From: Limosilactobacillus reuteri subsp. reuteri
Lineage (GTDB): Bacteria > Bacillota > Bacilli > Lactobacillales > Lactobacillaceae
Assembly (NCBI RefSeq): GCF_000016825.1
Contig: NC_009513.1
Coordinates: forward strand, 561,001 to 625,000
Length of the DNA stretch: 64,000 nucleotides
Reading direction: 5' to 3'
This document shows, piece after piece, positions 1-9,085 of this stretch; within the stretch, counting starts at the first letter, position 1, and the number at the start of each line of letters is the position of its first letter. Made by a program: the position numbers and the translations under genes. Under the pieces are notes generated by a model. That model was not told where the DNA came from. It did no database searches and saw nothing but the letters and a program-made list of their open reading frames with translations.

Positions 1-1421
1 CTCGTCAATTATGGTGGGGTCACCGGATTCCAGCTTGGTATAACAAACAGACTGGCGAAGTTTATGTTGGTATGGAAGCTCCTAAAGATGCCGAAAATTG
101 GGAACAAGATAAGGACGTCCTTGATACATGGTTCTCCAGTGCACTTTGGCCATTCTCAACGATGGGCTGGCCTAATACTGATTCAGCAGACTTTAAGCGC
201 TACTTCCCAACTAACACTTTGGTTACTGGTTATGACATCATCTTCTTCTGGGTTTCCCGGATGATTTTTCAATCGCTTGAATTTACGGGTCGGGCACCAT
301 TTAAGAATGTTCTTCTCCATGGTTTGATTCGTGATGAACAAGGACGAAAGATGAGTAAATCCTTGGGAAATGGTATTGACCCAATGGATGTTATCAAGAA
401 GTACGGGGTAGATGCCCTACGGTGGTTCTTAATTACTGGTTCAACTCCTGGTCAAGATATTCGTTTTAGCTACACTAAGATGGATGCAGCTTGGAACTTT
501 ATTAATAAGATTTGGAACGCGAGTCGTTACGTTATCATGAACCTTGGTGAGATGCCTGCTCCTGTCCTTCCTGATAAGAGTAAGTGGGATTTAGCTGATC
601 GGTGGATTTTGAGTCGGTTAAATGCAACTGTAAAGCAGGTTAACGAACAGTTTGACAAGTTTGAATTTGGTGAAGCTGGTCGGGCGCTTTACAACTTCAT
701 CTGGAATGATTTCTGTGACTGGTATATCGAAATGACCAAGGAAAAACTCAATAATGGGACTGACGAAGAAAAGAATAATACTAAGAATATTCTTGGTTAC
801 GTTCTTGATCAGACTTTGAAGATGTTGCATCCAATCATGCCATTCGTTACCGAAAAATTATGGCAATCAATGCCGCATGATGGTGAATCAATTATGGTTG
901 CAGATTACCCAGTTGCTAATGCTGAACTTGATGATCCAGCCGCAACTGAACAAATGAATAGTTTGATTGAATTGATTAAGGCTGTTCGTAACATTCGAAA
1001 TGAAGCTAATGCGCCAATGTCTAAACCAGTTGATATTTTGGTAAAGGTTGATAACGATCACTTGGCTCAGATGTTGAAGGATAATCGTGACTATATTGAA
1101 CGTTTCTGTCATCCAGAAAACTTAACTATTGGTAAAGATGTTGAAGCTCCTAGGCTTGCGATGAGCGGGATTTTGACTGGAGCAGAAGTTTACATCCCAA
1201 TGGCTGAATTAGTTGACCTTGATGAAGAACGAGATCGGATGGAAAAAGAAATTGCTAAACTTGAAAAAGAAGTAGAACGTTCACAAAAGAAGCTTGGCAA
1301 TGAAAAGTTTGTTAATAATGCGCCAGAAAAGGTTGTTGAAGCTGAACGGCAAAAGGCAACGGAATGGCAGCAAAAATTAGCAGCTGCCAAGGAACGTCTT
1401 CAATCGCTCCAACAAGCTTAG
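1..1421 (+). CDS. valS: Valine--tRNA ligase, C-terminal part (5' end outside window)
   Basis: Charges tRNA-Val with valine in the cytoplasm. The open frame runs in from the left edge (first whole codon at base 3) and begins with [12 protein letters not shown], typical of the ValRS catalytic core. The class I KMSKS signature is present as [12 protein letters not shown] near base 350, followed by the WNASRY region and the anticodon-binding domain. The last ~65 residues are a Lys/Glu-rich coiled coil ([21 protein letters not shown]), the usual ValRS C-terminal tRNA-binding arm. A terminator follows. In many lactobacilli folC follows valS directly; here the cyd genes lie between them (recalled family gene order, not checked). 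Confidence 0.97.
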   Translation, partial: RQLWWGHRIPAWYNKQTGEVYVGMEAPKDAENWEQDKDVLDTWFSSALWPFSTMGWPNTDSADFKRYFPTNTLVTGYDIIFFWVSRMIFQSLEFTGRAPFKNVLLHGLIRDEQGRKMSKSLGNGIDPMDVIKKYGVDALRWFLITGSTPGQDIRFSYTKMDAAWNFINKIWNASRYVIMNLGEMPAPVLPDKSKWDLADRWILSRLNATVKQVNEQFDKFEFGEAGRALYNFIWNDFCDWYIEMTKEKLNNGTDEEKNNTKNILGYVLDQTLKMLHPIMPFVTEKLWQSMPHDGESIMVADYPVANAELDDPAATEQMNSLIELIKAVRNIRNEANAPMSKPVDILVKVDNDHLAQMLKDNRDYIERFCHPENLTIGKDVEAPRLAMSGILTGAEVYIPMAELVDLDEERDRMEKEIAKLEKEVERSQKKLGNEKFVNNAPEKVVEAERQKATEWQQKLAAAKERLQSLQQA

Positions 1422-1551
1422 CGTCAATTTATAGTAGGATAATTAACATTTTTAACAATAAATGAAAATTATATCATTTTATTAAATAGGTTAGACTACT
1501 ATGGGAATGCTATTAGCTATAACATTTATAAATATAGTTTAAAAATAGATT

Positions 1552-1589
1552 AAAAAAGGAATCGGCAATTGTCGATTCCTTTTTTTTTA
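1552..1589 (+). terminator. Rho-independent terminator of valS
   Basis: The arms AGGAATCG and CGATTCCT enclose a short loop and are followed by a run of nine T. An A-run precedes the stem, so it may also work in the opposite direction. Confidence 0.9.
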
Positions 1590-1747
1590 GTATGAAAAAG
1601 TAATCATACATCGCTTGAAAATATTTATCTATTGATAAGGATTAAATAACTGATAATTAAGCGGTTTATTTAAAAATTATTTCACATATTTGCCATTTAT
1701 TTATTGTAATTATTTATCACAAGTATTATGATTAATTGTGGAGAAAC

Positions 1748-1761
1748 AGGAAACGGTTTCA
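1748..1761 (+). promoter_or_regulatory. Probable CcpA-binding cre site ahead of cydA
   Basis: AGGAAACGGTTTCA contains the perfect odd-centred palindrome GAAAC-G-GTTTC and fits the catabolite-responsive element pattern apart from the first base, the third base and one base after the central CG. It ends 42 bases before the cydA start, a position that would suit repression by CcpA, whose own gene is at 50728. Catabolite control of cyd genes is known in other Firmicutes; here it is inferred from the site only. Confidence 0.6.
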
Positions 1762-1803
1762 ACTATTCTTTTTATCGATATACTTCGGAGGGAGGTATTT
1801 ATA

Positions 1804-3222
1804 ATGACTATTCTTAGTCTGGCACGTTTCCAATTTGCTATGACGACGGTTTACCACTTCTTCTTTGTTCCTTTCTCTATTGGAACAGCTTTTATCGTCG
1901 CCATTATGGAAAGTATGTACGTTTCAACTAAAGACGAGACGTACAAAAAAATGGCAAAATTTTGGGGGAATATTTTCTTACTTAGTTTTGCTGTCGGTGT
2001 TGTTACAGGTTTGATTCAGGAATTCCAATTTGGGATGAACTGGTCAGATTACTCACGGTTTATGGGTGATATCTTTGGTGCTCCATTAGCCCTCGAAGCT
2101 TTGCTATCATTCTTTATTGAATCAACATTTATTGGCTTATGGGTATTTACCTGGAAAAAGGTTAAGCCGGGGTTGCACCTTTTCTTCATTTGGATGACGA
2201 GTTTTGGTTCTTTAACATCTGCTTTATGGATTTTAACTGCCAACTCATTCATGCAACACCCTGTTGGTTATGAAATCAAGGGTGGCCGTGCAGTAATGGT
2301 TAATTTTGGCGCATTGCTTAAAAACCCTCAATTATGGTATGAATTTGGGCATGTTATCCTTAATGCTATCATGATGGGTGGTATTATTATTGCTGGTTTA
2401 ACAGCATTCCAACTTCTCAAGAACCAAAAACTTTCTGAAGCTAATAAGAAGTTTTACAAGAAGTCAATGCGTTTAGGACTTTTAGTATCATTGATTTTCT
2501 CTATTGGTGGAATTGCGTTAGGGGATGCCCAGATGCAATACTTAATCAAAGAACAACCAATGAAGTTTGCAGCTACTGAAGACGTATTCACGACTACTGG
2601 TAAGCATGCACCGTGGACAATTGTTGGTATTGCCGATATGAAAGACCATGAAGTAAAAGGCAATATCGATATTCCCTATGCCCTAAGTATTTTGTCATAC
2701 CACAAAACTACTGGTGCGGTTACCGGGATGAATGAGCTCAATGCCCAATATAAGAAAAAGTATGGCAAGAATCTTGATTACTACCCACCAGTAAATACAC
2801 TGTTCTATAGTTTCCGGATTATGTGTGCAGTCGGTGCTTGGATTTTCTTAGTTTCATTAGTTGGATTAATTATGACAAGGGAAAAGAGCAAGAAACCACT
2901 TGCACAACGCCGCTGGGCACTTTGGTGTATTGCAATTACCACTTTCTTACCATTTATCGGTAATACTGCTGGTTGGTTTGTAACGGAATTTGGTCGTATT
3001 CCATGGACGGTTTATGGCTTGTTTACAATTGCTGAAAGTGTATCGCCAAATGTTTCAGTTGGATCATTGTTAACATCAAATATTGTTTACTTTGTATTAT
3101 TTACAACTCTTGCAATTACATTAATTTGGTTAATTGTTCTTGAGTTACGTAAAGATCCATCGGAAGCAATTGAACCTAAATTCAAGAAGGTTCTGGACCC
3201 ATTTGACAAGGAGGCGTTCTAG
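1804..3222 (+). CDS. cydA: Cytochrome bd ubiquinol/menaquinol oxidase subunit I
   Basis: Subunit I of the membrane cytochrome bd oxidase, which oxidises quinol and reduces O2 to water; it carries hemes b558, b595 and d. The 472-residue protein begins MTILSLARFQFAMTTVYHFFF; the His in YHFFFVPFSIG is the heme b595 ligand region. The conserved GWFVTEFGRIPWTVYGL block lies in the C-terminal third. The length is that of the short Q-loop form common in Gram-positives. ATG 1804 was chosen because GGAGGGAGG lies just upstream and family similarity begins there. cydB starts immediately after the stop. Lactobacilli generally need external heme (and often menaquinone) for activity. Confidence 0.95.
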   Translation: MTILSLARFQFAMTTVYHFFFVPFSIGTAFIVAIMESMYVSTKDETYKKMAKFWGNIFLLSFAVGVVTGLIQEFQFGMNWSDYSRFMGDIFGAPLALEALLSFFIESTFIGLWVFTWKKVKPGLHLFFIWMTSFGSLTSALWILTANSFMQHPVGYEIKGGRAVMVNFGALLKNPQLWYEFGHVILNAIMMGGIIIAGLTAFQLLKNQKLSEANKKFYKKSMRLGLLVSLIFSIGGIALGDAQMQYLIKEQPMKFAATEDVFTTTGKHAPWTIVGIADMKDHEVKGNIDIPYALSILSYHKTTGAVTGMNELNAQYKKKYGKNLDYYPPVNTLFYSFRIMCAVGAWIFLVSLVGLIMTREKSKKPLAQRRWALWCIAITTFLPFIGNTAGWFVTEFGRIPWTVYGLFTIAESVSPNVSVGSLLTSNIVYFVLFTTLAITLIWLIVLELRKDPSEAIEPKFKKVLDPFDKEAF

Positions 3223-4239
3223 ATGAGTTTTCTTCAATTATTATGGTTTGTATTGATTGGAGTGCTTTTTGCCGGCTTCTTCTTCCTAGATGGATTTGAT
3301 TATGGGGTAGGAATGGCGGTTGAAACACTTGCTCATAACGAATCAGAGCGTGATCAACTTGTGCGGACAATTGGACCAGTTTGGGATGCAAATGAAGTAT
3401 GGTTAATCACGGCTGGTGGTGCAATGTTTGCCTCTTTTCCATATTGGTATGCTAGTCTTTTCAGTGGGTATTACTTAATCTTAATGATTATCCTAGCTGG
3501 TTTAATTATTCGTGGAGTTTCTTTTGAATTCCGTAAAAATAGTCCAATGCCACAAAAACGGATTTGGGATTGGGCATTAGCAATTGGTAGTGCAATCGTT
3601 CCATTTTTCCTTGGTATTATGTTTGTTAGCATGATTCATGGAATGCCAATTGATGCTAACGGCAATTTTCACGCAGGATTCTTTGACTATTTCAACTGGC
3701 TTTCAGTTGTTGGTGGGATTGCCTTATTGCTTTTAACCTACTTACATGGAATTAATTATATTGCCTTAAAGACGACTGGTCCGGTTCAGGAACGAGCCCG
3801 GAACTATGCTGAATTTTTGTACTGGATTCTTTATGCTGGCGAAGTTGTCTTTGCATTATTATTAATCTTTATGACTGACTTTATGGCTGTTCACCCAGTT
3901 GGTACAATCATCATGCTTGTATTGATTGTTGGTTTTTCAGTCTTGGCTCAAGCAGAAACCTTTGCTGGTCATGAATTGGTTGCATTTATTTCAAGTGGGT
4001 TAACCTTAGTATCATTGGTTGTATTGATCTTTATTGGTCTTTTCCCACGGGTACTAATTAGTAGCATTAGTCCGAAATACAGCATTCTTATTCAAAATGC
4101 TTCCTCAACAGAATATACGTTGACAGTGATGACAATTGCTACTTGCTGTCTTTTACCATTTGTTTTGGCATATACAATCTGGGCTTACTGGATTTTCTGT
4201 AAACGGATTGCAATGCCAGCTATTCCGGAGGTTAAATAA
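3223..4239 (+). CDS. cydB: Cytochrome bd oxidase subunit II
   Basis: Membrane partner of CydA in the quinol oxidase. The 338-residue protein starts MSFLQLLWFVLIGVLFAGFF, then has FLDGFDYGVGMAVETL and GPVWDANEVWLITAGGAMFASFP, the two most conserved CydB stretches, and about eight hydrophobic segments. Its ATG abuts the cydA stop codon with AAGGAGG at the end of cydA as ribosome binding site, so the two are translationally linked. The cydDC exporter genes follow in the same operon. Confidence 0.96.
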   Translation: MSFLQLLWFVLIGVLFAGFFFLDGFDYGVGMAVETLAHNESERDQLVRTIGPVWDANEVWLITAGGAMFASFPYWYASLFSGYYLILMIILAGLIIRGVSFEFRKNSPMPQKRIWDWALAIGSAIVPFFLGIMFVSMIHGMPIDANGNFHAGFFDYFNWLSVVGGIALLLLTYLHGINYIALKTTGPVQERARNYAEFLYWILYAGEVVFALLLIFMTDFMAVHPVGTIIMLVLIVGFSVLAQAETFAGHELVAFISSGLTLVSLVVLIFIGLFPRVLISSISPKYSILIQNASSTEYTLTVMTIATCCLLPFVLAYTIWAYWIFCKRIAMPAIPEVK

Positions 4240-4245
4240 AAATTT

Positions 4246-5976
4246 ATGATTGATCGACTACTCTTCAAAATCGAGGGGAGCAGACATATCATGATTAAGC
4301 TTGTGGGGCTTTATGTCCTGCAAGCTTTTCTTATCCTTGGTCAGGGATTAAGTTTGGCTGCTTTACTAACAGGCTTATGGCAGGGACATTCTCTTTTGAG
4401 TCAAATATATGGCTTAGGTGGATTCATTGCTTGTTACCTTTTGCGTCATGGGCTAACCGAAATTGGGAATGATTGGCTTGATAAGTATTCGGCTAATGCT
4501 GCCCAAAACTTTCGTCAGCAATTATTAAAAAAAGTCTTTGCGCTTGGACCAGTAATTGTTCAGCGGGAGGGAACCGGGAATATGGTGACTCTGGCCCTTG
4601 ATGGCATTAAAGAAGTCGAAAATTATATTCGACTCATCTATAGCAAGGTGATCAGCATGATGATTATTCCAGTCATTATTTTGGTTGTCTGTTTTTGGCT
4701 TGATTGGATTTCTGGCATTGTTATGCTGTTAGTTTATCCTTTGATTGTTTTATTCATGATTATTTTAGGCTATGCAGCGAAGGCTAAGGCAGATCGACAG
4801 TTTGCAGCTTTTCAAATATTGTCTAATCACTTTATTGATTCTTTGCGGGGGATTGACACATTGAAGTACTTTGGCCTTAGTAAGAAGTATTCACAAAGTA
4901 TTTATCGGTCAAGTGAGCGTTTTCGCAAGTCAACAATGAGTGTGATTAAAGTAGCAATGTTATCAACGTTTGCTCTTGATTTTTTCACTACATTAGCTAT
5001 TGCAATCTTAGCGGTCTTTCTTGGCTTACGGTTAATTAACGGTCACTTATTGCTATTCCCGGCACTAGCAATCTTGATTTTGGCACCTGAGTATTTTTTG
5101 CCGATTAGGAACTTTGCAAGTGACTATCATGCAACATTGAATGGTAAAAATTCATTTCATGCGGTTCGGCGAATTCTTGAGATGCCATTACCAAAGAAGC
5201 CGACTGTTGAATTACACCAGTGGACAGGAGTCGATGAGTTAAGTTTTGAGAATGTTGAGTTTATGTATCCTCAAAATGGCAGTGAATTAACAAACCTTGA
5301 TTTAACTGTTAAGGGAAACCAAAAAATTGGCATTATTGGAATGAGTGGGGCCGGAAAGACAACTTTAATTAATCTTTTAAGTGGCTTTTTAGCGCCGACA
5401 AGTGGCCAAATTATCATTCAAGGAAAAAAAGTAACGACTTTGGATATTCATGACTGGCAAAAACAGATTCTCTACATTCCACAGACTCCCTATATTTTTG
5501 CAGATACGTTAAAAAATAATATTGCCTTTTATACTCCAAATGTCAGTGAAGATAAAATAAAAGAAGCGATTCATGTTGTCGGCTTAGATGATCTTGTTGC
5601 TGAATTACCTCAAGGATTAGGGACGATGATTGGCAGCGGCCACCGAGCATTAAGTGGTGGGCAGGCACAGCGAATTGCCTTAGCACGAGCATTTCTTGAT
5701 CCAGAACGTCGGGTAATGATTTTTGATGAGCCAACCGCCCATCTTGATATTGAGACCGAACTAGAGTTGAAAAAAAGGATGCTTCCGTTGATGGAAAATA
5801 GGTTAGTCTTTTTTGCTACCCACCGTTTGCATTGGATGAAGCAGATGGACTACATTTTAGTGTTGAAGAATGGCAAGTTAATTGAACAAGGAACATATCA
5901 ACAGTTGCTTGATGAACATGGTTACTTTACAGAACTGATGGACCAAACACGCGGAAAGGAGATAACCCATGAATAA
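4246..5976 (+). CDS. cydD: Heterodimeric ABC exporter for cytochrome bd assembly, first subunit (CydD; called CydC in Bacillus naming)
   Basis: With the next gene forms an ABC exporter needed to make active cytochrome bd; the E. coli pair exports glutathione/cysteine and binds heme. The 576-residue protein has an N-terminal six-helix membrane domain and a C-terminal ATPase: Walker A GMSGAGKTTL near residue 368, signature LSGGQAQR, Walker B MIFDEP and H-loop ATHR. The start at 4246 has only a distant GGAGG, and ATG 4291 has a nearer GAGGGGAG; 4246 was kept because MIDRLLFKIEGS matches the usual family N-terminus. The end overlaps the next gene by 8 bases. Confidence 0.9.
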   Translation: MIDRLLFKIEGSRHIMIKLVGLYVLQAFLILGQGLSLAALLTGLWQGHSLLSQIYGLGGFIACYLLRHGLTEIGNDWLDKYSANAAQNFRQQLLKKVFALGPVIVQREGTGNMVTLALDGIKEVENYIRLIYSKVISMMIIPVIILVVCFWLDWISGIVMLLVYPLIVLFMIILGYAAKAKADRQFAAFQILSNHFIDSLRGIDTLKYFGLSKKYSQSIYRSSERFRKSTMSVIKVAMLSTFALDFFTTLAIAILAVFLGLRLINGHLLLFPALAILILAPEYFLPIRNFASDYHATLNGKNSFHAVRRILEMPLPKKPTVELHQWTGVDELSFENVEFMYPQNGSELTNLDLTVKGNQKIGIIGMSGAGKTTLINLLSGFLAPTSGQIIIQGKKVTTLDIHDWQKQILYIPQTPYIFADTLKNNIAFYTPNVSEDKIKEAIHVVGLDDLVAELPQGLGTMIGSGHRALSGGQAQRIALARAFLDPERRVMIFDEPTAHLDIETELELKKRMLPLMENRLVFFATHRLHWMKQMDYILVLKNGKLIEQGTYQQLLDEHGYFTELMDQTRGKEITHE

Positions 5977-7714
5977 GATTCCTTTACTTAAAGCAATGAA
6001 ACATGATCGGTGGGTGAAACCCTTCCTGAAGCGTTACAAGTGGACCTTGGTATTAGCAATTACCCTGGGGATTGTTACCTTTATTTGTGCTAGTGGATTG
6101 ATGTTCACCGCGGGCTATTTAATCAGTAAGTCCGCGACGATGCCTTTTAATATCTTGTTAGTATATGTTCCTATCGTTCTTACTCGTGCCTTTGGGATTT
6201 TTAGGCCAGTGACTAATTATTTTGAACGATTGGTTAGTCATAATTGGGTTCTTAAAATGACTTCTGCATTTCGGAAAAAGCTTTATGATTCGTTAGAGCA
6301 GGATGCTGTTTTCTTTAATAGTAAGTATCGAATTGGAGACATTCTTGGGTTACTTTCAGAAGACGTTGCCCACATTCAAAATTTATATTTACGAACGATT
6401 TTTCCGATGCTAGTTGCATTTGGGCTTTATGCCATTATCGTTATTGGAATGGGAATAATCTCTCCACTAATGGGGCTTTTAATGTTAGTTCTATTTGGGT
6501 TAATCATCATTGCTGTTCCTGTGTGGTCAGTGCTTGTTAATGGCGCACGCCAGCAACTAGAAAAGCAATATACCAATACCTTGTATGCTGATCTCACTGA
6601 TAATATCATGGGGATTACAGACTGGGTATTTGCGGGGCGCAGTGCGGATTACCTGCAGCACTATGATCAAAGCGAGAAAAACGTATTAGCATCTCAAAAA
6701 GCGATGAAACGTTTTGAGCATTGGCGTGATTTTATTCTTCAGGTAATGATTTTATTGGTGGTTGTTAGCCTTATTATCTGGGGAGCAGCGCGTTTTGGCG
6801 GTCATTGGGGAGGAAGTGCAAATTGGATTGCGGCCTTTGTTCTTTGTGTCTTTCCCCTTGATGAAGTGTTGTCTAGCTTGCCAGCAGCTGCTCAAGAAAC
6901 TAATGTATATACGGATTCATTAAAACGATTGAATGAACTGCCACAACCGCCAGCTCCTTCTAAGGTTAATGTTGAGATTGCCGCTCCTTATCATCTTAAA
7001 ATTACGGATGTTTATTATCGCTATCCTAAGACAGAGAAGATGATCTTGCGGGGGATTAATCTTGATGTTAATCCAGGCGAAAAACTTGCCATTCTTGGTC
7101 GCAGTGGGGCCGGAAAGAGTACGTTAGCTAGTTTAATTCGTGGAGACCGGAAACCTACGTCGGGCACTGTTACTCTTAATAATGTGCCAACAGACGAATT
7201 TGGTGATGAGATTTCGAATTATATTGGGATCGTTCACCAATCACCATATTTGTTTCATACCACAATCTTAAATAATATTCGTTTGGGTAATGAGGATGCG
7301 ACAGAGGATCAAGTATGGGATGTCCTTGAACGTGTTGGGGTGGCCGCTATGATTAAGCGACTGCCAAAAGGACTTCATACGATGGTTGATGAGGCAGGGC
7401 TACGGTTTTCTGGCGGAGAGCGTCACCGGTTGTCTCTTGCCCGCATTTTGCTCAAAGATGCGCCCATTATCCTTTTAGATGAACCAACTGTAGGCTTAGA
7501 CCCGGTAACAGAAGAAAAGGTAATTGAGACTTTTATGGAGCAGTTACAGGGAAAAACTTTGATTTGGATTACTCACCATTTACAAGGGATAGAAATGATG
7601 GATCAAGTTGTTTTCATCGAGGATGGTAAAATTTCAATGCAAGGCAGCCCGGCAGAATTACAAAAAACAAATGAACATTACCGGGCGTTAAAAATGGCAG
7701 ATGAGGGTATCTAG
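5969..7714 (+). CDS. cydC: Heterodimeric ABC exporter for cytochrome bd assembly, second subunit (CydC; called CydD in Bacillus naming)
   Basis: Partner of the preceding ABC half-transporter. The 581-residue protein has a membrane domain (hydrophobic segments in the first ~300 residues) and an ATPase with Walker A GRSGAGKSTL, a slightly unusual signature FSGGERHR, Walker B IILLDEPT and the H-loop THH. The ATG lies within the end of cydD, with GGAG ten bases upstream, so the pair is translationally coupled as expected for a heterodimer. Last gene of the cyd operon; an independent promoter follows. Confidence 0.9.
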   Translation: MNKIPLLKAMKHDRWVKPFLKRYKWTLVLAITLGIVTFICASGLMFTAGYLISKSATMPFNILLVYVPIVLTRAFGIFRPVTNYFERLVSHNWVLKMTSAFRKKLYDSLEQDAVFFNSKYRIGDILGLLSEDVAHIQNLYLRTIFPMLVAFGLYAIIVIGMGIISPLMGLLMLVLFGLIIIAVPVWSVLVNGARQQLEKQYTNTLYADLTDNIMGITDWVFAGRSADYLQHYDQSEKNVLASQKAMKRFEHWRDFILQVMILLVVVSLIIWGAARFGGHWGGSANWIAAFVLCVFPLDEVLSSLPAAAQETNVYTDSLKRLNELPQPPAPSKVNVEIAAPYHLKITDVYYRYPKTEKMILRGINLDVNPGEKLAILGRSGAGKSTLASLIRGDRKPTSGTVTLNNVPTDEFGDEISNYIGIVHQSPYLFHTTILNNIRLGNEDATEDQVWDVLERVGVAAMIKRLPKGLHTMVDEAGLRFSGGERHRLSLARILLKDAPIILLDEPTVGLDPVTEEKVIETFMEQLQGKTLIWITHHLQGIEMMDQVVFIEDGKISMQGSPAELQKTNEHYRALKMADEGI

Positions 7715-7726
7715 CTAGGTTAGAAA

Positions 7727-7735
7727 TGTTATAAT
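7727..7735 (+). promoter_or_regulatory. Extended -10 promoter of ndh
   Basis: TGTTATAAT fits an extended -10 (TGnTATAAT) 33 bases before the ndh start, just behind the cydC stop. There is no good -35, which is normal for extended -10 promoters. Confidence 0.6.
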
Positions 7736-7768
7736 AAAGTAGGACTATTGATGAAGGGATGAATAGTA

Positions 7769-8983
7769 ATGAAAGAAGTTGTTGTACTTGGAGCTGGTTA
7801 CGCTGGCTTAAAGACGGTCGTATTATTACAAAAAAAGCTAAAAAATAATGTTCATATTACACTAGTTGATCGTAATAATTATCATTATGAAGCTACTGAT
7901 TTACACGAAGCTGCTGCGGGAACGCAAAGTGCTTCAAGGATCACTTATCCAATTAGTGATGTTATTAATCCACAAATTACTACCTTTATTCAAGATGAAG
8001 TTGTAAAGATCGATCCTGATAAAAAGACAGTTAAACTTGCTGGTCATGAAGAGCTACTGCACTATGATTATTGTGTATTAGGACTCGGTTTTGTTTCAGA
8101 AACCTTTGGAATCCCTGGTGCTGAAGAAAATGCATTACCGATGACTAATGTTAAAGAAGCTTTAGCAATTTATGACCATATCATTGCCAAAATGAAAGAT
8201 TATCGTACCACTCACAATCCTGATGATCTTCAAATTGTTATTTGTGGTGGTGGATTTACTGGAATTGAATTGGCAGGGGCCCTTGTTGACGCTCGAGCAA
8301 GTTATGCCAAAATCGCTGGAGTTTCACCAGATGAAATTAAAATTACGCTGATTGAAGCTTCAACAAGATTACTTCCAATGTTTAGTGAAAAACTTGCTGA
8401 ATATGGGGTGAACCTTGTTAAGAGCCTTAACGTACAACTACTTGATGGTTCACGGATTAGCAAGATTGAACCTGGCAAGGTTATCTACAAGCATGGAGAT
8501 GATGATGAAGAGTCCCTTAATGCTGGTACAATCATCTGGACAACTGGAGTAAGTGGTAATCCATTGATGGAAGAATGTGGCTTTGATGCTAAGCGTGGTC
8601 GGGTAATCGTTACTGACCACTTAACAGACCCTAAGCATGATGATATTTATATTATTGGGGATGTTGCTGCCGTAATGCCACCGGATGGTAAACGCCCATA
8701 CCCAACCACTGCACAAATTGCCCTAGCAATGGCTGATTACACAGCTGAAGACATTGTTAGCCGTATTAAGACTGGCAAGCATGAAGCTAAGCCATTTACT
8801 TACAAGTCCTTAGGAACAGTTGCTTCCGTTGGTAATACGCGGGCATTTGGTGAAGCAATGGGTCATGAATTACGTGGATATCCTGCTTCAGCAATGAAGA
8901 AAATTATTGCTGACCGTTCCTTGTTAGAAACAGGTGGTTTGAAAGAGCTATTTGCTAAAGGACGATTTGACTTATATCACTAG
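7769..8983 (+). CDS. ndh: Type II NADH dehydrogenase (FAD-dependent NADH:quinone oxidoreductase)
   Basis: Peripheral membrane flavoprotein passing electrons from NADH to quinone without proton pumping. The 404-residue protein has an N-terminal FAD Rossmann motif (VVLGAGYAGLKT), a second dinucleotide motif for NADH near residue 155 (VICGGGFTGIELAG) and the FAD-binding IIGDVAAVMPPDGKRPYPTTA segment near residue 290. No transmembrane helix is evident. Placed next to cydABDC it would supply quinol to cytochrome bd, so the block reads as a complete minimal respiratory chain; this pairing is inferred from context. Confidence 0.9.
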   Translation: MKEVVVLGAGYAGLKTVVLLQKKLKNNVHITLVDRNNYHYEATDLHEAAAGTQSASRITYPISDVINPQITTFIQDEVVKIDPDKKTVKLAGHEELLHYDYCVLGLGFVSETFGIPGAEENALPMTNVKEALAIYDHIIAKMKDYRTTHNPDDLQIVICGGGFTGIELAGALVDARASYAKIAGVSPDEIKITLIEASTRLLPMFSEKLAEYGVNLVKSLNVQLLDGSRISKIEPGKVIYKHGDDDEESLNAGTIIWTTGVSGNPLMEECGFDAKRGRVIVTDHLTDPKHDDIYIIGDVAAVMPPDGKRPYPTTAQIALAMADYTAEDIVSRIKTGKHEAKPFTYKSLGTVASVGNTRAFGEAMGHELRGYPASAMKKIIADRSLLETGGLKELFAKGRFDLYH

Positions 8984-8992
8984 AAAATGAAT

Positions 8993-9035
8993 GAGGCTGA
9001 GAAAAAACTTTTGTTTTTTCAACAGCCTCGTTTTT
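8993..9035 (+). terminator. Terminator of ndh
   Basis: The arms GAGGCTG and CAGCCTC, extended by an A-run and T-run (GAAAAAAC...GTTTTTTC), enclose a short loop and are followed by GTTTTT. The inner A/T core is nearly the same as in the pgsA terminator at 20931. Confidence 0.9.
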
Positions 9036-9085
9036 ATACTTATATGCTAAAAAGGTATGGCTATAATAAATAAAGGGTGAAATAA

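Larger units (their letters stand above)
1422..1803. other. AT-rich intergenic region between valS and cydA
   Basis: About 380 bases with no convincing gene. It holds the valS terminator, a very AT-rich stretch, and a cre-like site close to the cydA ribosome binding site. A longer reading frame for cydA opens at 1738, but its first 22 codons have no Shine-Dalgarno and no cytochrome bd similarity. A -10-like TATTAT lies at 1724-1729 but has no well-spaced -35, so the cydA promoter is not assigned with confidence. I looked for a Rex operator and saw only half sites. Confidence 0.5.

Noticed and set aside
1681..1745. Possible Rex operator ahead of cydA
   Set aside because: TCACA and TTGTG half sites occur but not in the TTGTGnnnnnnTCACAA-type order and spacing.
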